Shown in pieces: positions 1 to 13,058 of a stretch of 64,000 nt of DNA. The DNA is from Stratiolaelaps scimitus (lineage: Eukaryota > Arthropoda > Arachnida > Mesostigmata > Laelapidae), in the NCBI GenBank assembly GCA_019614645.1, contig JABWDB010000011.1, forward strand, positions 4,141,501-4,205,500, written 5' to 3'. A program made the translations under genes and the position numbers. The notes beneath the pieces were generated by a model that worked only from the letters and a program-made list of their open reading frames with translations, had not been told where the DNA came from and did not search any database. How positions within the stretch are numbered: the stretch's first letter is position 1; the number at the start of each line of letters is the position of its first letter.

Positions 1-533
1 CGCCCCCCCCCCCGAGTTCTGGAGCCTCGTTTTTCGCACTTCACACCCCCGCACGTGCACGTCTACGACGGAGGTACACCTATTCAATGCGACAAAGTCG
101 TTCAGTGTGCTCTGCCCCCCGATGACGTCATATGAATCTGTTGCTGGTGGTCAATTTTTCCGGGCTGATCTATAGCCAGCATTTAACGGCATTGCTCCAT
201 AAGACGGACCCCCGATCCTGGTGGTGCCAGCGCTATGGATGAAGCAATCCAACACATAGCAATCAAATATATAGAAACAACTTCATTGGGTAGGGCGGGG
301 TCGCCTCTTGCTCTACCAGAATTCCCTGAATCATTCCCGTTTGATTGATCTGTGCTGCGCCTGTCGGGGTGGCACTTGTTGTGGCAGCAAACGTCCGTTC
401 GTTGTCTGGTCACTAATTGCGGCTGTGTTGACAATGTTGACTGTTTTAATTGCAAACCTCGACGCTTGTGTCTGCTCCTCGGCGTAGTGAAGGACAAACG
501 AACGCGTCTAATTATTGCTCGTTCTATTTTCAG
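1..533. other. non-coding stretch at the window edge
   Basis: No gene is supported here. The window opens with a run of C. Short open frames on both strands lack splice context or recognisable domains. The last bases before 534 form a pyrimidine-rich stretch ending in AG, which serves as the acceptor of the exon candidate that follows. Confidence 0.5.
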
Positions 534-636
534 GAATCATCGCTTTTGTGGTAGGCACCACAATGGCCGTGGTTGACACTCTTTGGCCTTCGAAATTCTC
601 GACGATCCTCGAGGTCGATTACGATACTCCTTATCG
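534..636 (+). CDS. possible first coding exon of an unidentified gene
   Basis: A good 3' splice site (pyrimidine-rich, ending TTTTCAG) precedes 534 and a near-consensus donor (CG then GTGAGT) follows 636. Between them an ATG at 563 in good start context (ACAATGG) opens a frame that begins MAVVDTLWPSKF and reaches the donor in phase 2. It may be the 5' end of the gene at 4510-8496, but the phases do not join directly, so at least one unseen exon would be needed. It could also belong to another gene or be chance. I do not recognise the peptide. Confidence 0.3.
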
Positions 637-869
637 GTGAGTTAATGAATGACTTAATTAGTGTTTGGTTTATATTTAGTTTCAAAGAATGTATCCCCCT
701 TGTCCCTCGTAAAATATAGGTATAGTTATCTTAAACACGACGTAAACATAATACACGTACAGAGTAATCCTTCCAGCTGCTTCGAACAGAGTTTCAATCA
801 AGTAGTCAAAATCACCCTGTGGTGATTATGGCACTAGCTTGAGCGTAATGGACTAGCTAGTGATTAGTC

Positions 870-960
870 TGCTTCACACAAATGAACGTCTGTCCCAGGT
901 CACGGGTACAAATCCTGCCTACCTGCTTCAGGGGAGCACGTTTCCGACATTTCTCATGCT
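870..960 (+). repeat. degenerate tRNA-like B-box repeat (SINE remnant)
   Basis: A B-box-like segment (GGGTACAAATCCTGCC) is followed by TGCTTCAGG. The same order, B box then CCTGCC and GCTTCAGG, occurs at about 51540-51575, so the two may be copies of one tRNA-derived repeat. No A box or target-site duplication is clear. Confidence 0.35.
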
Positions 961-2653
961 AACACCACCATGTGGATAAGCCCCGAGGAACGCCTGCTGC
1001 AAGAAGAACAGCCTGGGCCAGCCGCGAACGAAAGTCAGGGTCCCTCAATTCGATTGGTCTTGTCACCACCCAATGAGCTGTTCTTTGTCTCTGTTTCGCT
1101 TTTTCTCGTGAAAGGGAACGAAGCCGGAGGGAAAGATTTCACAGAGATTCCTTTAAAATGTCCTACACTCCCTTCTCTCTCTCAAGGTGCACGCGTACCC
1201 ATTTTATAGAATAATTGGCCGAGACCCACAGTCCATGGTGTACGTATGTACAAAACGCACGTCGTGCAAAGGCAACGGAAACCTTGCTTGTACGGTCCCG
1301 ATGCGATGGACGAACTGTTGGATGTATCCCCTAGTGGTGCCATGATGGAAGGGGAACAGCGCCTGCCGTGGCTGACGATACGGGAGTGTTTCTCATTGAT
1401 GACAGATACATTGTTTGTGTCAGCATAATATGTTTGTGTCATTCGACAATTTGCTCTGTGTGCCTGATCATCCGACTCCGGAGCCTCTTCTCTAGAAGAA
1501 TATGGAGGCACGTTTTTGTTTTACCAGACATATACATATGCATATCAGAGGAATGAATGAGACCGTCTCAGCGCCGTCACTCCCCGTTACCGAAACCTGC
1601 GTAGGCTGCTTATAGCTGTTACCGGACGTCGTCAATTTGATAGTGGTCAGGGAACTATGCATGCATCGCCCGCTAATCAGACCAGGCCTTCTCGAATTTG
1701 TCAAAATCTCCCGCTCATACAACCGACTCGCTATACATGCCTCGATCGCTCATCTGGAATAGTTCGACAGCTCACCTACTCGTAGGAAATTTTGTCAGGT
1801 GAATCCTGCGGATTTTTCGCAGGTTCGACAATGTTGACAATAAAGCAAATTCCGTCCGGCTCCGACGTGCTGTCCTCGTAGCGTTCAATACCGAAAGTCT
1901 CAGATCCGAGTCCTGTCGCACCATACCATGGGGACCAGCTGAGGGGAGTCAGCTCAGAAAATGCCCACACTATCCCAATGTCCATCTGGACTGTTCAATC
2001 TGCCAAAATTATCGCTCGTTCGAACGTTTTCCGCCTCGTTCGCTTCGGAAAATTTACGACTTTTCTTCTCAAGACGCCCCCCCCCCCCGACGGCTTCAGA
2101 ACAAACGAACTAAATCAGACTTTAAATCGAATTCGCCTGGCATCGTCAGTCTCCAAGACTTGTCCACGTCGCACGGTGTCACCAGCTCACTAGTGTGCAC
2201 TAGCTCGTAGTCGCTCGCACACTATAATAATCGAATCGTTTGCTGTTCGACCCATGCAAGCAACCATATGCTGACGCTGCCACAGCCTGCTATGTGACGA
2301 CATCCCATACAGGGAAGACTTGAGGGCTTATGCGTGTACGAGTCTGTATGCTTATGTGATCGTCTGTGTTTACACTGCGCCGTGTGCAGGCCGAAGGCTG
2401 GCGCGGTTGTCGCGGCGTTGTGGTGTTACTGCTTCGACTGCTGCTGCTGGCGTTGCTGGTGTTGTCAAAACATATGTGGAAATCCTGTCGCTGGCACCAC
2501 CGCCGCCGCCGCCGCCGCCGCCGCCATGAAGATCGAGAAGCAAAGATGCGCGCGGCGCGTCTGCGGTCAATTGGGAAAATACAGCAGCAAGAACGACTTC
2601 TACGAGAGCTGCGCACCACTCACGAGCGGTGTGGGCGAACGGATGGGCATAAC

Positions 2654-2658
2654 ATATA

Positions 2659-2721
<63 letters not shown>
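2654..2721. repeat. compound (TA)n(TG)n microsatellite
   Basis: A long uninterrupted run of TA dinucleotides passes into a TG run. The Ile-Tyr open frames across it are repeat artefacts. Confidence 0.9.
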
Positions 2722-4509
2722 TTTCATGAAGAGATGGGGCAGACGTGAAGAAGGATCGTTGCGTCATTCGGGGTGAATTAACATTGGAATGGTTATGGCA
2801 TGTAAATGCGGCTTGTATTCGACGCCACCCGGCAATAACAGCAGCAGCAGCAGCAGCAACAACAACAGTAACAGCAATAACTACTCCTTTGTGCGAATTG
2901 ACGTTGACACGTGTGAAATGTACTTGATCTACTGCTGATTTTTTTTGCTTTGGTTAGGGGACGATTCGCCGAGGGAACACAGAGCGGATTGAGGCGATTG
3001 ATCGGCTGGAGAAAGTTTCCAGGGGTAGCTGCTTTCGAGCGGTCAAGAACCTGTCTCATGGGAGGGCTGTTATTGGAACATGAAGCATCTCACATGGGAT
3101 AATAGTTCGAGCAATTATATTCCGTGTCGGTCTTACCCGGGGTCAGCCTTGATCATTATTTGACGCTCATAGTAGCCTCATCCTCTGTGTTCGTGTCTGC
3201 ACGCAGATCTCAGCAAATGATTACGATTGACTAGCGATGATATATCGCTGTCCACCATCAATGTTCAAACAAGACAATTAAAACAATTCCCTCCTAACTC
3301 GGAATCGACACTGATCCGAATCGTTCGTAGCAGCTCCTCTCTATCCGAGAAGGAAAAACCGATCAGAGTTACCGATCACCCACAGCGTTACTCAATAAGT
3401 ATAATAGATTAAATAGGCGACCATCTCGGCTATCAGCCACCCGCTAGATTCCTCGTCCATTCCTCGTACTTAGCAAGTAACACTTATATCGCACACCTCT
3501 ACGATACCATAGCTAGGTCACGCAGGCAGCTCGCGCTCCCCGCGGCCTCAGCCACATCTACTTTCGACTTCGACACAATCGCGTCTCTGAACCGATTTCT
3601 TATGATCGCAGAATCTGCTCGCGCTGATCGATCAGACCCAGTAGTACCGTGGACGTTAAATGTTGGCTGTGGGTCAGCTTGGAAAAATGATTATTAGTAG
3701 TGGTAGTAATACGGCTGCCTTTGTTTCGTTCACTGTCGCATTGGCGACATTGCAGATACTTCGTTGGCCAGGGGTACTCGAATTCGCGCTGTCCCTCCCT
3801 TGTGGCGACTCCCCACTCAACGATAACCGCTCGGACGTCGAAGGGCCAGGAGCAGCTCTTCAAGGTACTCGAGGTGCGGCAGCTACACACCCCTCTAACC
3901 ACGAAAACACAGGCAAACCACACTCGGATTGCGCCAATGCTAACATATATATATATATATATATACACACGAAGCATGGATACGACACGTCGTATGGTCC
4001 CAAACACGGCTCTTATAAATACTATAATTTCCCTACCTATGAATAATTTATATGTTCCTCTGAATGAAAGGAAGAGGGAGGATCACTTAAACCCAAAAGG
4101 AAAACGTATTGATAAAAACAAAAATAAGCCCCGACACGGAATTCTATGTTTGGGATCGATTGCGATTAACTTCGCAGCAGGTAATTGAGCAGTAGATGGA
4201 AATTGCCACGAATATAAATGATGATGCATATTTACCGCATATTAGTCATCAGTTGTCGCACGCCTTTGTCTACACATATCTATGTAGTTTACCATGTCTG
4301 GTAACTGTTCTTCAATGTACGCGGGGTTATCTGAATAGTTAGTTACCTGATTATGACATTTCGTCAAACGATTGATAAATATATAAAAAGTGTTCAGATA
4401 GAAAACTTGCTTCGGTACGAGAAGAATATAATTTGGTGGGCTCATGACTTGTGTGTTCTTTGTGTGCGCGCGTGTGTGTGTGTGTTATTCGTGACGCTCG
4501 AATGAGCAG

Positions 4510-5671
4510 AAGTTGGAGGACGAACTCTCGGAGATGTCGCGATCGGAGTTCGGCGATGACAACTCCGAGTTCGGAGGTCGGGATAACGCAGCGTATGATG
4601 GCTCAAGTGAAGCCTTGCCCAGCGGGTCCGGTTCCGGCGTTGGAGGATCCCGAGCAGCGAGGACCGCAGGCGCCGGCTCGCGCGGGGAGCCAATCCCCGA
4701 GCGGACAGAGGCCGATGAACTCGACGAGGAGTTCGAGATGGTTGATGGCAAACGAGCAATCACGCTACAGGTAAGCGTTCCCATCACGCCCGTAAGTTTC
4801 GCAACGGTTATCCCCATGTGTGTTCGATGTACATACAGCACGTACGCTATGTGCCTGATACGGGATAAGTACGATAGAATAATTGCTCCGCGACAAGATG
4901 TCCTAACGATTTGCCTTGCAACTACAGCGCCTCTCCCTGCTCTCCCTTCGAACTGCCTCTCAAACACTTGACCTCTGCCTTTTGTTCATCTCCCCTTAGG
5001 GGTAGTTCAAGCAAGGTCGTTTCAAGCAACCTGCTGCCGGTACTTCGGCGTTGCTCGATGTTCGTCGGCGATGCCAATCCCAAACGGTAAAGCAATCAGC
5101 AGATGGATAAATCGAATGATATTCTTAATTCGCGCTTCTTGAGAAGGCTTCACCTCGCGTACGCGGTGATGGCGAACATCCAACGGCATACTTTGCTTCT
5201 ATTTCATTGAGGGGTCACCCCTGCATAGAACGTCTACCTAATCCTCCTTCCAGCTGTCCCTGTAACGCCATGGCCAGACGTGAAATACGCGTCGAGAGGC
5301 AATCGTACGTTAGGCTTTGGCCTGTCTAAGGTCTGAATCCCTTAGCAAGTTGCATCCTGATCTGTTCAACGTGGCCGCACAGTGCCCCTTATATCAGACG
5401 CCTCTAAGGGAAGTTGCTGTTTCTGGCCATTTCCGGCCGACTCTCTTAGCGGCTTTAGGCCACCCATGATTGAACAGGCCATGCCTGTGAGTCCTAAGAG
5501 TGTCCACATTGGACCACATATATAATCCATTCAGCTGGCAACGAGCATGGACATAAAATAAAGATTGCCTTCGGCCGGTTAGCACTTGTAACCATTTGCA
5601 GAAACTTCCACCGCCAGCAGAGGCAACCTGAGCAGCAGGGTGGATTCATTATCAATTTAGCGTGGTAATCA

Positions 5672-5714
<43 letters not shown>

Positions 5715-7058
5715 GAAACAGTCTGCTGGATTCGACCGGTCAACCGGCGTGGACAATTCCAATTCCATTAGCGCTGTTGCCTTCGCAATAGCAACAGCAG
5801 CGGCAGCTGGTCACCAGCTCTCTGTCGGCCGGGGGCAAGGAGCGATTTTTTCGATTTCGAAGCCGCGCAATTCGAACCAGTTAATAGACAATCATAGATA
5901 TCATAGAGATAGATCTACATAGTGGGCTCGTTTGATAGACGCGCACCGGCTCGACGCCCAACCTGAGCCAATTCTACACAAGCGCGGCCGTTGTTACCAG
6001 ACACCCCATATTCGATAGCGTCAGCAGTCAGAAGTTGGCAGGTGCATTACTTTCTCAACACACATACATACATATATATATATATATAACAGGGACCCCG
6101 CATTAGATAGCCAACTAGTGGCACTACTGGCAGCTTGTCCCAGAAATTGGGGAAGCCAATTCTCTATAGCGCCGTGTCGTGTATGTAAACTGCCTGTCCG
6201 GGTGGTAGGGTCGGTGGTGTTTCCTTGTTTTCATTTGATTATATATATATATATACATATATATATGCACATATAGTGGCGACGCACTCGTTAATTTGCC
6301 AGCTGCCAATCAACGTTTTGTTCACTGGTGCCACCGTTGACTAGATTCGTCGGGTACAGTCTCACGGCGTCGGTAATCAGGAACGAGTCTCATCTCAATC
6401 TCGGTGGGCGGTGCCGTCAGCTATGTTCAAGTTCACTGATGCTGGCCACTTATCACGATCACCCTTCAATATTTGAATTGATAGGACAAAGATTTGCCAC
6501 TGAGCATTGAGTAGGGGGGAGTGACAACGTGGGCGCTTTATGAACCGGACAACGATCGACGCTGAGGGTTGGTTTATCTGAATAGAGAGAATTCGACGAA
6601 CCGCTTAAAGTATTCCCTTTTTGCGGAAAGTTCTAAATAGACTAGCGCGTAAATTATCGAGTGTTTTTTTGTTGTTAGTAAAAGTGCACAATTCGCGGCG
6701 ACGTTTGCCAGTGACGTCGTTTACTGTAGAATCGAATCACCGCAGACACAGTTAGCGTCGATGCTGCCGAAACCGTCCCGATTTCGTATCGTTCGTCCGC
6801 TACATGAGGAGCCCGTCTCGACGGTATCCAAGCCCTCTCAGAAGTGTCTCCTAGAAGGCAATTTCGTTGGTATATTTCTATAATCTCGTTAAATGCGTAA
6901 CTAAATTTGTTGTGCCATTTTCTCATAAGTGGCATCTCCTTTCTTCCTCTTCGTCTTGATGCTCAATAGCACCGCCCTTCCCAGGATCGCTTAACGCGTT
7001 CCTTCAGCAAATTAAAATTCAATTAGTTCGTAGGTGACATCTTAGTTGCAGCGTATAT

Positions 7059-7151
<93 letters not shown>

Positions 7152-8496
7152 CTTGGTTAAGGTTGCAAATCACTTTGCCTGTTGTTCATTGATGCTGGAA
7201 TTGTGCCTCGTCCATCCACAGATTTCTCTATATCCATGACCGTGCTTTTGTCTGGGGTTCTATCCGCAGGACTTTGGAAAGTTCGCGAACCGTATGGCCA
7301 CCGCGGCACGAACTCGAAGTGCTCCCTTCGGTGTTATTAACCGACATCAGTCATACGGCGGTACGGGGACACCCGCTCAGCACTCGCGAGTGCAACCTGC
7401 CATGAGCCTCGTCCAACGGGATAATGGCACAACGACAATTCAAATTAGTCATACGCTCTCCGGTACGTTGATGGTGCTCAACGGCACATTAAGTTACACT
7501 AATCTTGGATATACACACAGTGATCTTCGGCGTACCTATTGCTGCTGTTGTTGTTGTTGTTGTTGTGACTCTTTGGTTTCGGATCCAACATTCTAGCTGT
7601 TGTCGGTCAATTGTGAATATGCACCAGGTAACAGTGATAATTCGTCTTGTCATTGACGCTGCAGGCCTAGCTTGACCTAATCCTCAGTAGGCCATACTAT
7701 AATTAATATCTAGCTACACCTTTGGCGTATTTGGCCAGCATTGTGGTATATGACAAGACGAACCTGGGTGAGGTGACGGCAATAATAACTCGTATGAGGA
7801 GAACTATTTCCGGTTGGTTAAACATACACTACCCTGCAGTGAATCACTTATCCGTGAACGCAATCCTTGCCAAGTCCGCGAGTGGGCTGCTTTCGGATCG
7901 AGATCGGTCACCGACTCGGAGACTGATCACTGCAAAGTAGTGTACCACCTTTTTTTGGTGCCAGGTTCCTAACGTGGTCATAGGTATGGTCATACACTTG
8001 GCTAAACCTCTACATACGCAACATCTATCACGGCACCCCCACCCACCGGGTTACTCTCCAATCTCACACATATACAATAGAAATGCCACTGTACGCAACA
8101 GAGGCAGTAACCACAACGGGATAACAACGGCCAGTAGCGGGTACAGGAGACATGGGCCTTCGGAGGCCATAGGGCGCCAATTCCTTCAATTGGCGTTTAG
8201 CATTCGCCGCCCTGCTCGTTCGTTGCTAGGTATTAGCTAGAGGATGTGACCGTCAATCTGACGGGCTCTGTTCTTCAGGGTCGGGTGGCCCAAACACGAC
8301 GGGTGAGGGTCCTCGCGACGACAAGCTAAAGGTCGTCGAGGTGGTGGTGGAAAAGGAGGAGACAGCGGGCCCCGTCGATGACGAATCGGCCGGGCCGTTG
8401 CCGTCGGCGGCGACGACCGCTGGCGCCGATGCCAGCGGCGGCACAGCAGACGGCGACAGCGGTATCGGACACACAGACGGTGTCCAATCTCTCTAG
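4510..8496 (+). CDS. three-exon gene for an acidic, disordered protein of unknown function
   Basis: Three exons join in frame: 4510-4770 (ends CTACAG, GTAAGC, phase 0), 7270-7462 (acceptor ATCCGCAG, donor G then GTACGT, phase 1) and 8279-8496 (acceptor GTTCTTCAG, stop TAG). From the first ATG (4534) this gives 215 residues. The 5' end is uncertain, because the frame continues upstream to an AG at 4508-4509, so earlier exons are possible. The N-terminal part is rich in Asp, Glu, Ser and Gly and ends ELDEEFEMVDGKRAITLQ. The middle exon starts DFGKFANRMATAARTR and is basic and Ser/Thr-rich. The C-terminus is acidic with Ala/Gly/Thr runs (KVVEVVVEKEETAGP). No domain, signal peptide or membrane segment is visible. 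I do not recognise the family. Evidence that it is real comes from two phase-matched introns, good splice sites and protein-like composition. Confidence 0.6.
5673..5709. repeat. (TA)n microsatellite
   Basis: An uninterrupted TA run inside the large intron of the preceding gene. Confidence 0.85.
7053..7150. repeat. long (TA)n microsatellite, about 98 bp
   Basis: The longest TA tract in the window, with one AA phase interruption near 7069. It lies about 120 bp upstream of the exon at 7270. Long TA runs form cruciforms easily and are prone to length variation and assembly error. Confidence 0.9.
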
Positions 8497-11400
8497 CGAG
8501 CGAGCGCATCCCCTGATTCGCTTTGTGGGGACGTACGTCTCAAGGTGACTGCTTGATGCATGGCTTTGCTCGACTAACCCCGACTCGAACGAAAGAAACG
8601 AAGAGCAACCATAACGGCAATATACACTGACCGATATGCTCGCGCCGCTTACCCCCCTTAGCGATTCTTCTACCCGCACTATTTCTGTAGTTCTGCTAAC
8701 CAGCGAGGCTAGTCTCCTCCAATGAAGGCGATAGCTACCGCAGAGCGATCCCGTCTGCGGTAGCTATCGTTCGTGGTCGAGTCCATCTGATCTGCGCGGC
8801 CATCGGATCCCGTTGATCTGGTTTCGCGAGCAGTTTTCCAACCCTCTGCTGTTTTGGCTGACTGACCGCCTGAGTGAGTGATCTCGCGTTGAAACCCTTC
8901 CTGCGAATGAACTCAATTGATTGGCCTCTATCTATTTTCGGCACGTAGATGTGTTCTTTACGTCACGCTTTGCGCCTGTAGGAAGCTCAGGGCCATGGCG
9001 ACTCTGGAGGTCATCGTAAATCTCAGCTGAATCAGCCAGCGAACTGAACGACTCACGTATGCGGCCAGCCTGGACGCACGACACAAGCTGCTATATCACC
9101 ATTCAGATCGACGCATCGCCCACGGAGGAGGGGCTATAAATGCTCGGGAGTAGGCTAAGGGGAAATGTTGTTGTCACAGCGTCTCCTTTGAGCAACAAGG
9201 TCAATTCTATGATAAACGCATAAGTTCAGAGCCACTGGAACGAAAACAGCCAACAGCAGCTCAGAGCGGAGCGCACTTGTTACTTGCAGTCTCAGGCGTC
9301 GTCACTATCTGGAGATAATGATAATAACACCTGAGACAGCTCGTATACCCAGGGGTATCCATCAATAAGATTCTATTCTCTCTGCAGGTTTTCTACGTAA
9401 GGATGCACCTCTCAACGAAAATGAGATAACACCCAGAGGCTCGTTGGCACCTGTAGATAGAATGTAAACCGCCTAATCCTCACCCAGCTAATGTAACTGA
9501 GTACATGCAACACAAATGACACAAACTAACCCCGATTTGAGTTTTGACACCGCCGGCGCCATCATCTCGACCTAAGACTCACTTTCGATATTTTGTTGTC
9601 CACTCCTCTTGTTGATCTCGTTGACATTTCAGTGTCGGAGAAGCTATGATAAGAATACACCTACATTAGCAGCTAACGAGAAGGCGAATGCGTGAACGCG
9701 TCCCGTGCGGCGCGTTTCCTTGGCCGTGCATGGGAACCCTGGAGACGGCAACAGGATTGCATCGACTCGACTCCCATCGATATAGGACGGACGTCAAATC
9801 GCCAATTGACGCCAAGCGGGAGCCTACCAACCACCGCCGCACGACGATGGGCTTCACTCTGCTCTCCTCGGATGCATGGGCGACGGCCTGACCGGTCCCG
9901 AAAATCTGGCGGTCGAATGCACCGAATAGCTGCTTGCGACGGCGGACAGGCCTCGCGAGCGCGCCCCACGCGGATCGGTTCGGATTGGCCAAAGCCGATA
10001 GCGATTGTGATAATAATAATAATAATGATAATAATAATAATAATTGACGGGAAGATTGCTTCACTCGCTGGATGAGGGACGGTGTCCTAGCCGGCGCAGG
10101 CGATATACCTTGCGATATACTGCGACAGGGCCGCGAGACGGAGAGAATCGAGAAGCGGTCCACTGCGAGACAGAACAACAATAACAGCAACAACAACAAC
10201 GAGGGACGAACATCGAGCACCTGGACCCAATCAACAGTCCACTCGTTTGCCGGCTACTCGATAAACGAATCTCTGTATCCCTTGTCCCTTCGGTCTTTCG
10301 AGAAATACGAAGCTGACCTAATGAGCTGCAATTATGATAACGATGATAATAGGTAGGCGATTATAGAAACTAATATAACGTAACAATTATAATGGTAATA
10401 ATAATAATAATAATAATAGGAAGAATAATGAGACCAATTAAGAATCTAACACACGACGACGGCTACTACTGTGACCACTACGACGACATAAGAACTTCGA
10501 AGGGAATTAGCAACAAAATGAGCCGGCTTTCCGCCAAGGGCAGCTGCGCACGACGGTGTCTGGATTACGGATTCTGTTCAGACTCTGCCTTCATAGCACA
10601 TACGTTTAGGAGGGGTGTGTAGCCAAAAATCATTTCCACGGTTTATAGTTTGTCTAAGGGAAGAGGGAGAACGAACGTTGAGCGACGTGACAACATCGAA
10701 GACATCTCCGTCGTAATGAATTGTAGTCCCCGGTGTTCAACGTTAGCTTGCCAAACGAGCGAGATAGCGATTGTTAAACAGTATACACACACACATACAC
10801 ACACATAAACAACACAAGCAAGAGCTAGCTGAAGGTTTGACCGGATTCGATGTGACGGCCACCCGCGACCTGTGCGGTGGAGTGGTCATAATTCGACGGT
10901 GCAATGTATTCGACACGTTTACAGACCCGCCTGCCAAAAACAACAACAACAACACCATTGTAGCGTCGTCATCGCGGGACAGAGAGAGAGAGAGAACTTG
11001 CAGGAAATGAAAATTGATATTGTTCGACACCGAGCGGCAACAACGGGCGAGATCGGTGATACTCCCCACGGGTCCGTGGAGAAACGCAGGCGCTGGCCGG
11101 CACAGTCACAGGCACGCATCGTGAACGTCTGCGTCGAGTGCCGAGGCCAAAGGATCCGTTGAGTCGCGAAAACCGCACGCACACCGTCCCCTGACTGTCC
11201 TGCCGCGCCTACGGCACTGTGGTCAAATTACTCGGAGACCCTGTAACGATCAGGACAATTACACACAGGACAGATGCAACTCGTAACACGATTAGGTCCA
11301 TACCGAGACACACACAGACACACACCGAGAGAGGCAGATAGAGGAATAAGCAGAGGCTCTGGTTGGCACACACGAGGGTGTCATCATTCAGATAGGGGGC

Positions 11401-13058
11401 TTGGCTATACCACGCGCTGGAATAGCCAGCCATGTATTGTGAACAACTGCCGTGATTATACACACGATCTAGTCATAGAATAGATAGCTTAGCTTCTGCA
11501 GGTTAGGCTGTATGGGTTATAGGCTCTCGATTGCAGGCAAAACAGCAAGGCAAAAACACAGGGGAGGGGCAGGTTGATGCGTCGTTGACGTGACGGCACT
11601 TCGAGGCAGGCGCAAACACCGGGGAGGCGTGGAAGCCTACGTGAATTCACTTGTGATTGAATTGCCTGACCGTCGACGCACGCGAAGGGAGATTGCAAGG
11701 AGGGATCTGCAGGAGCTGATGTAGGTGATTAGCGACGACGACGATGATGATGATAATAATAATAATAATAATAAGCATACCAATATGATAATGAAACACC
11801 GAAGCGAACGGAGGGTTGGCATCCTTGCTACCCCCGTCAGATAACCCGTTGTGACGGTCTACGATACTTCGGCCAACGCAGCGGTCGTTTTTGCTGCCGA
11901 AAAGTTCACAGAGCTGTGCTCTGATATTTTGCAGGTGTACAAGAGGCGCTAGGAGATGATCGTACACATTGTCCAGCCGCATAGAACATAATAATGATGA
12001 TGATGACAATGATGATGATAACTATAATAATAATAATAATATTAACAGTGGTAATATTGCAAGCAATATTCATTAGCAAATCCCGTGGCTAGTCCCACCT
12101 ACAGCATCACTACAATAGTCTGAATATTGTGTGAAGCTAAAACGCCCAATAACGACAACGAGAACAGATCACACAATGCATATATATATATATATTATAT
12201 ATATACATATTTATACGTGTCTGAGTAGTCGATCAATCGCTTCTATGCAAACCTTGAACCAAATTGTATTTCACTCGGCAGCATGCGGAGGAAAATGCGC
12301 TAGCATTTCCCGGTATCTCGGTACCGATCGTCCACGTATGGGAAACATTTCAATGAGAGCTTACAACCCCCGCCTCCGGCCGAAATCCAACAACTCCTGC
12401 TCAATTCGAAGTGTCGCAAAGTGCGCCCACGATCCGGGTCGTCTCTGACCGCACCTCCGTCGACTGCTAATTACAAGTCCGATTGATGAATTACAAGAAG
12501 TCTGACGTTGTGAGCATCCGAGCGCACGCATTTCCGTAAAGGCACAATCGATCCAAACAGGACACCGACAATGTAGTCGCTACCCAAATGCACGCTGGTC
12601 GCACGCAAACGACCACCGTAATTAATTATTATCCCCCCTCCGCGCTAAAACGGATAAGTGACTCTCTGATCATATCAACGAACTCGGAGCAAAGTCACCC
12701 TCAGATCAACTGATCAGTAGTGGGTCAGTCGACTGATCGCGAGTGAGCTCGCCACATTGCGAAAATCGCCAAACAACGGAGATCGGTGCTATTATTTATT
12801 ATTGACACATGATACCCATTGATGATGACGCAGGCGAAGAACAGTGAGAAGATAATCGTCATCGATTTCAATCGTCGGTGATTGGAATCAATTTCTTACC
12901 GTTGTGCCCCCGCCCCCACACTATTATCAATACCCCCTTTGCTATTTATTCCAATAGTGTCAATGTTTCACAATGCGGCAGGGTGTGTCAGTTCGTCGTT
13001 TAGTCATCGGCATGGTGATGATGGATGCCACCTCTGTCGAAAGGATCCTGGTAATTTT
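8497..13058. other. gene-poor interval with AAT/ATG-rich simple repeats
   Basis: No supported exon. It contains the 16-bp-arm hairpin at 8729-8769 and AAT/GAT trinucleotide tracts near 10010-10045, 10392-10420, 11740-11775 and 11990-12045. Short CA and GA runs also occur. Open frames here are mostly translations of simple repeats (poly-Leu, poly-Ile, poly-Asn) and were left out. Confidence 0.5.
8729..8769. repeat. perfect inverted repeat, 16-bp arms, 9-nt spacer
   Basis: The left arm CGATAGCTACCGCAGA (8729-8744) and the right arm TCTGCGGTAGCTATCG (8754-8769) are exact reverse complements separated by nine bases. It lies about 230 bp downstream of the stop codon at 8496. It may act in RNA 3'-end structure, be a remnant of a foldback element, or be chance. 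Confidence 0.85.

Larger units (their letters stand above)
637..4509. other. non-coding, intron or intergenic
   Basis: No exon is supported. The stretch holds a possible SINE remnant (about 870-960), a GCC trinucleotide run near 2500-2524, a compound TA/TG microsatellite, CAG/CAA repeats near 2840-2875 and a short TA run near 3943-3965. Open frames across the GCC run read as poly-Arg, poly-Pro or poly-Gly in different frames and look like repeat artefacts. If the exon at 534-636 belongs to the gene at 4510, this stretch is intronic. Confidence 0.4.
4771..7269 (+). other. intron 1 of the disordered-protein gene
   Basis: About 2.5 kb between the GTAAGC donor at 4771 and the acceptor ending at 7269. 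It holds several TA microsatellites (5673-5709, about 6065-6088, about 6240-6266 and 7053-7150) and no supported coding exon. Confidence 0.5.

Noticed and set aside
2290..2776. Long overlapping open frames on both strands
   Set aside because: They translate GCC and TA/TG repeats (poly-Arg, poly-Pro, Ile-Tyr) and have no splice support or domain.
9666..10220. 184-codon minus-strand frame with a Leu-rich start like a signal peptide
   Set aside because: The Leu run is the translation of an ATT/AAT repeat; the rest has no domain.
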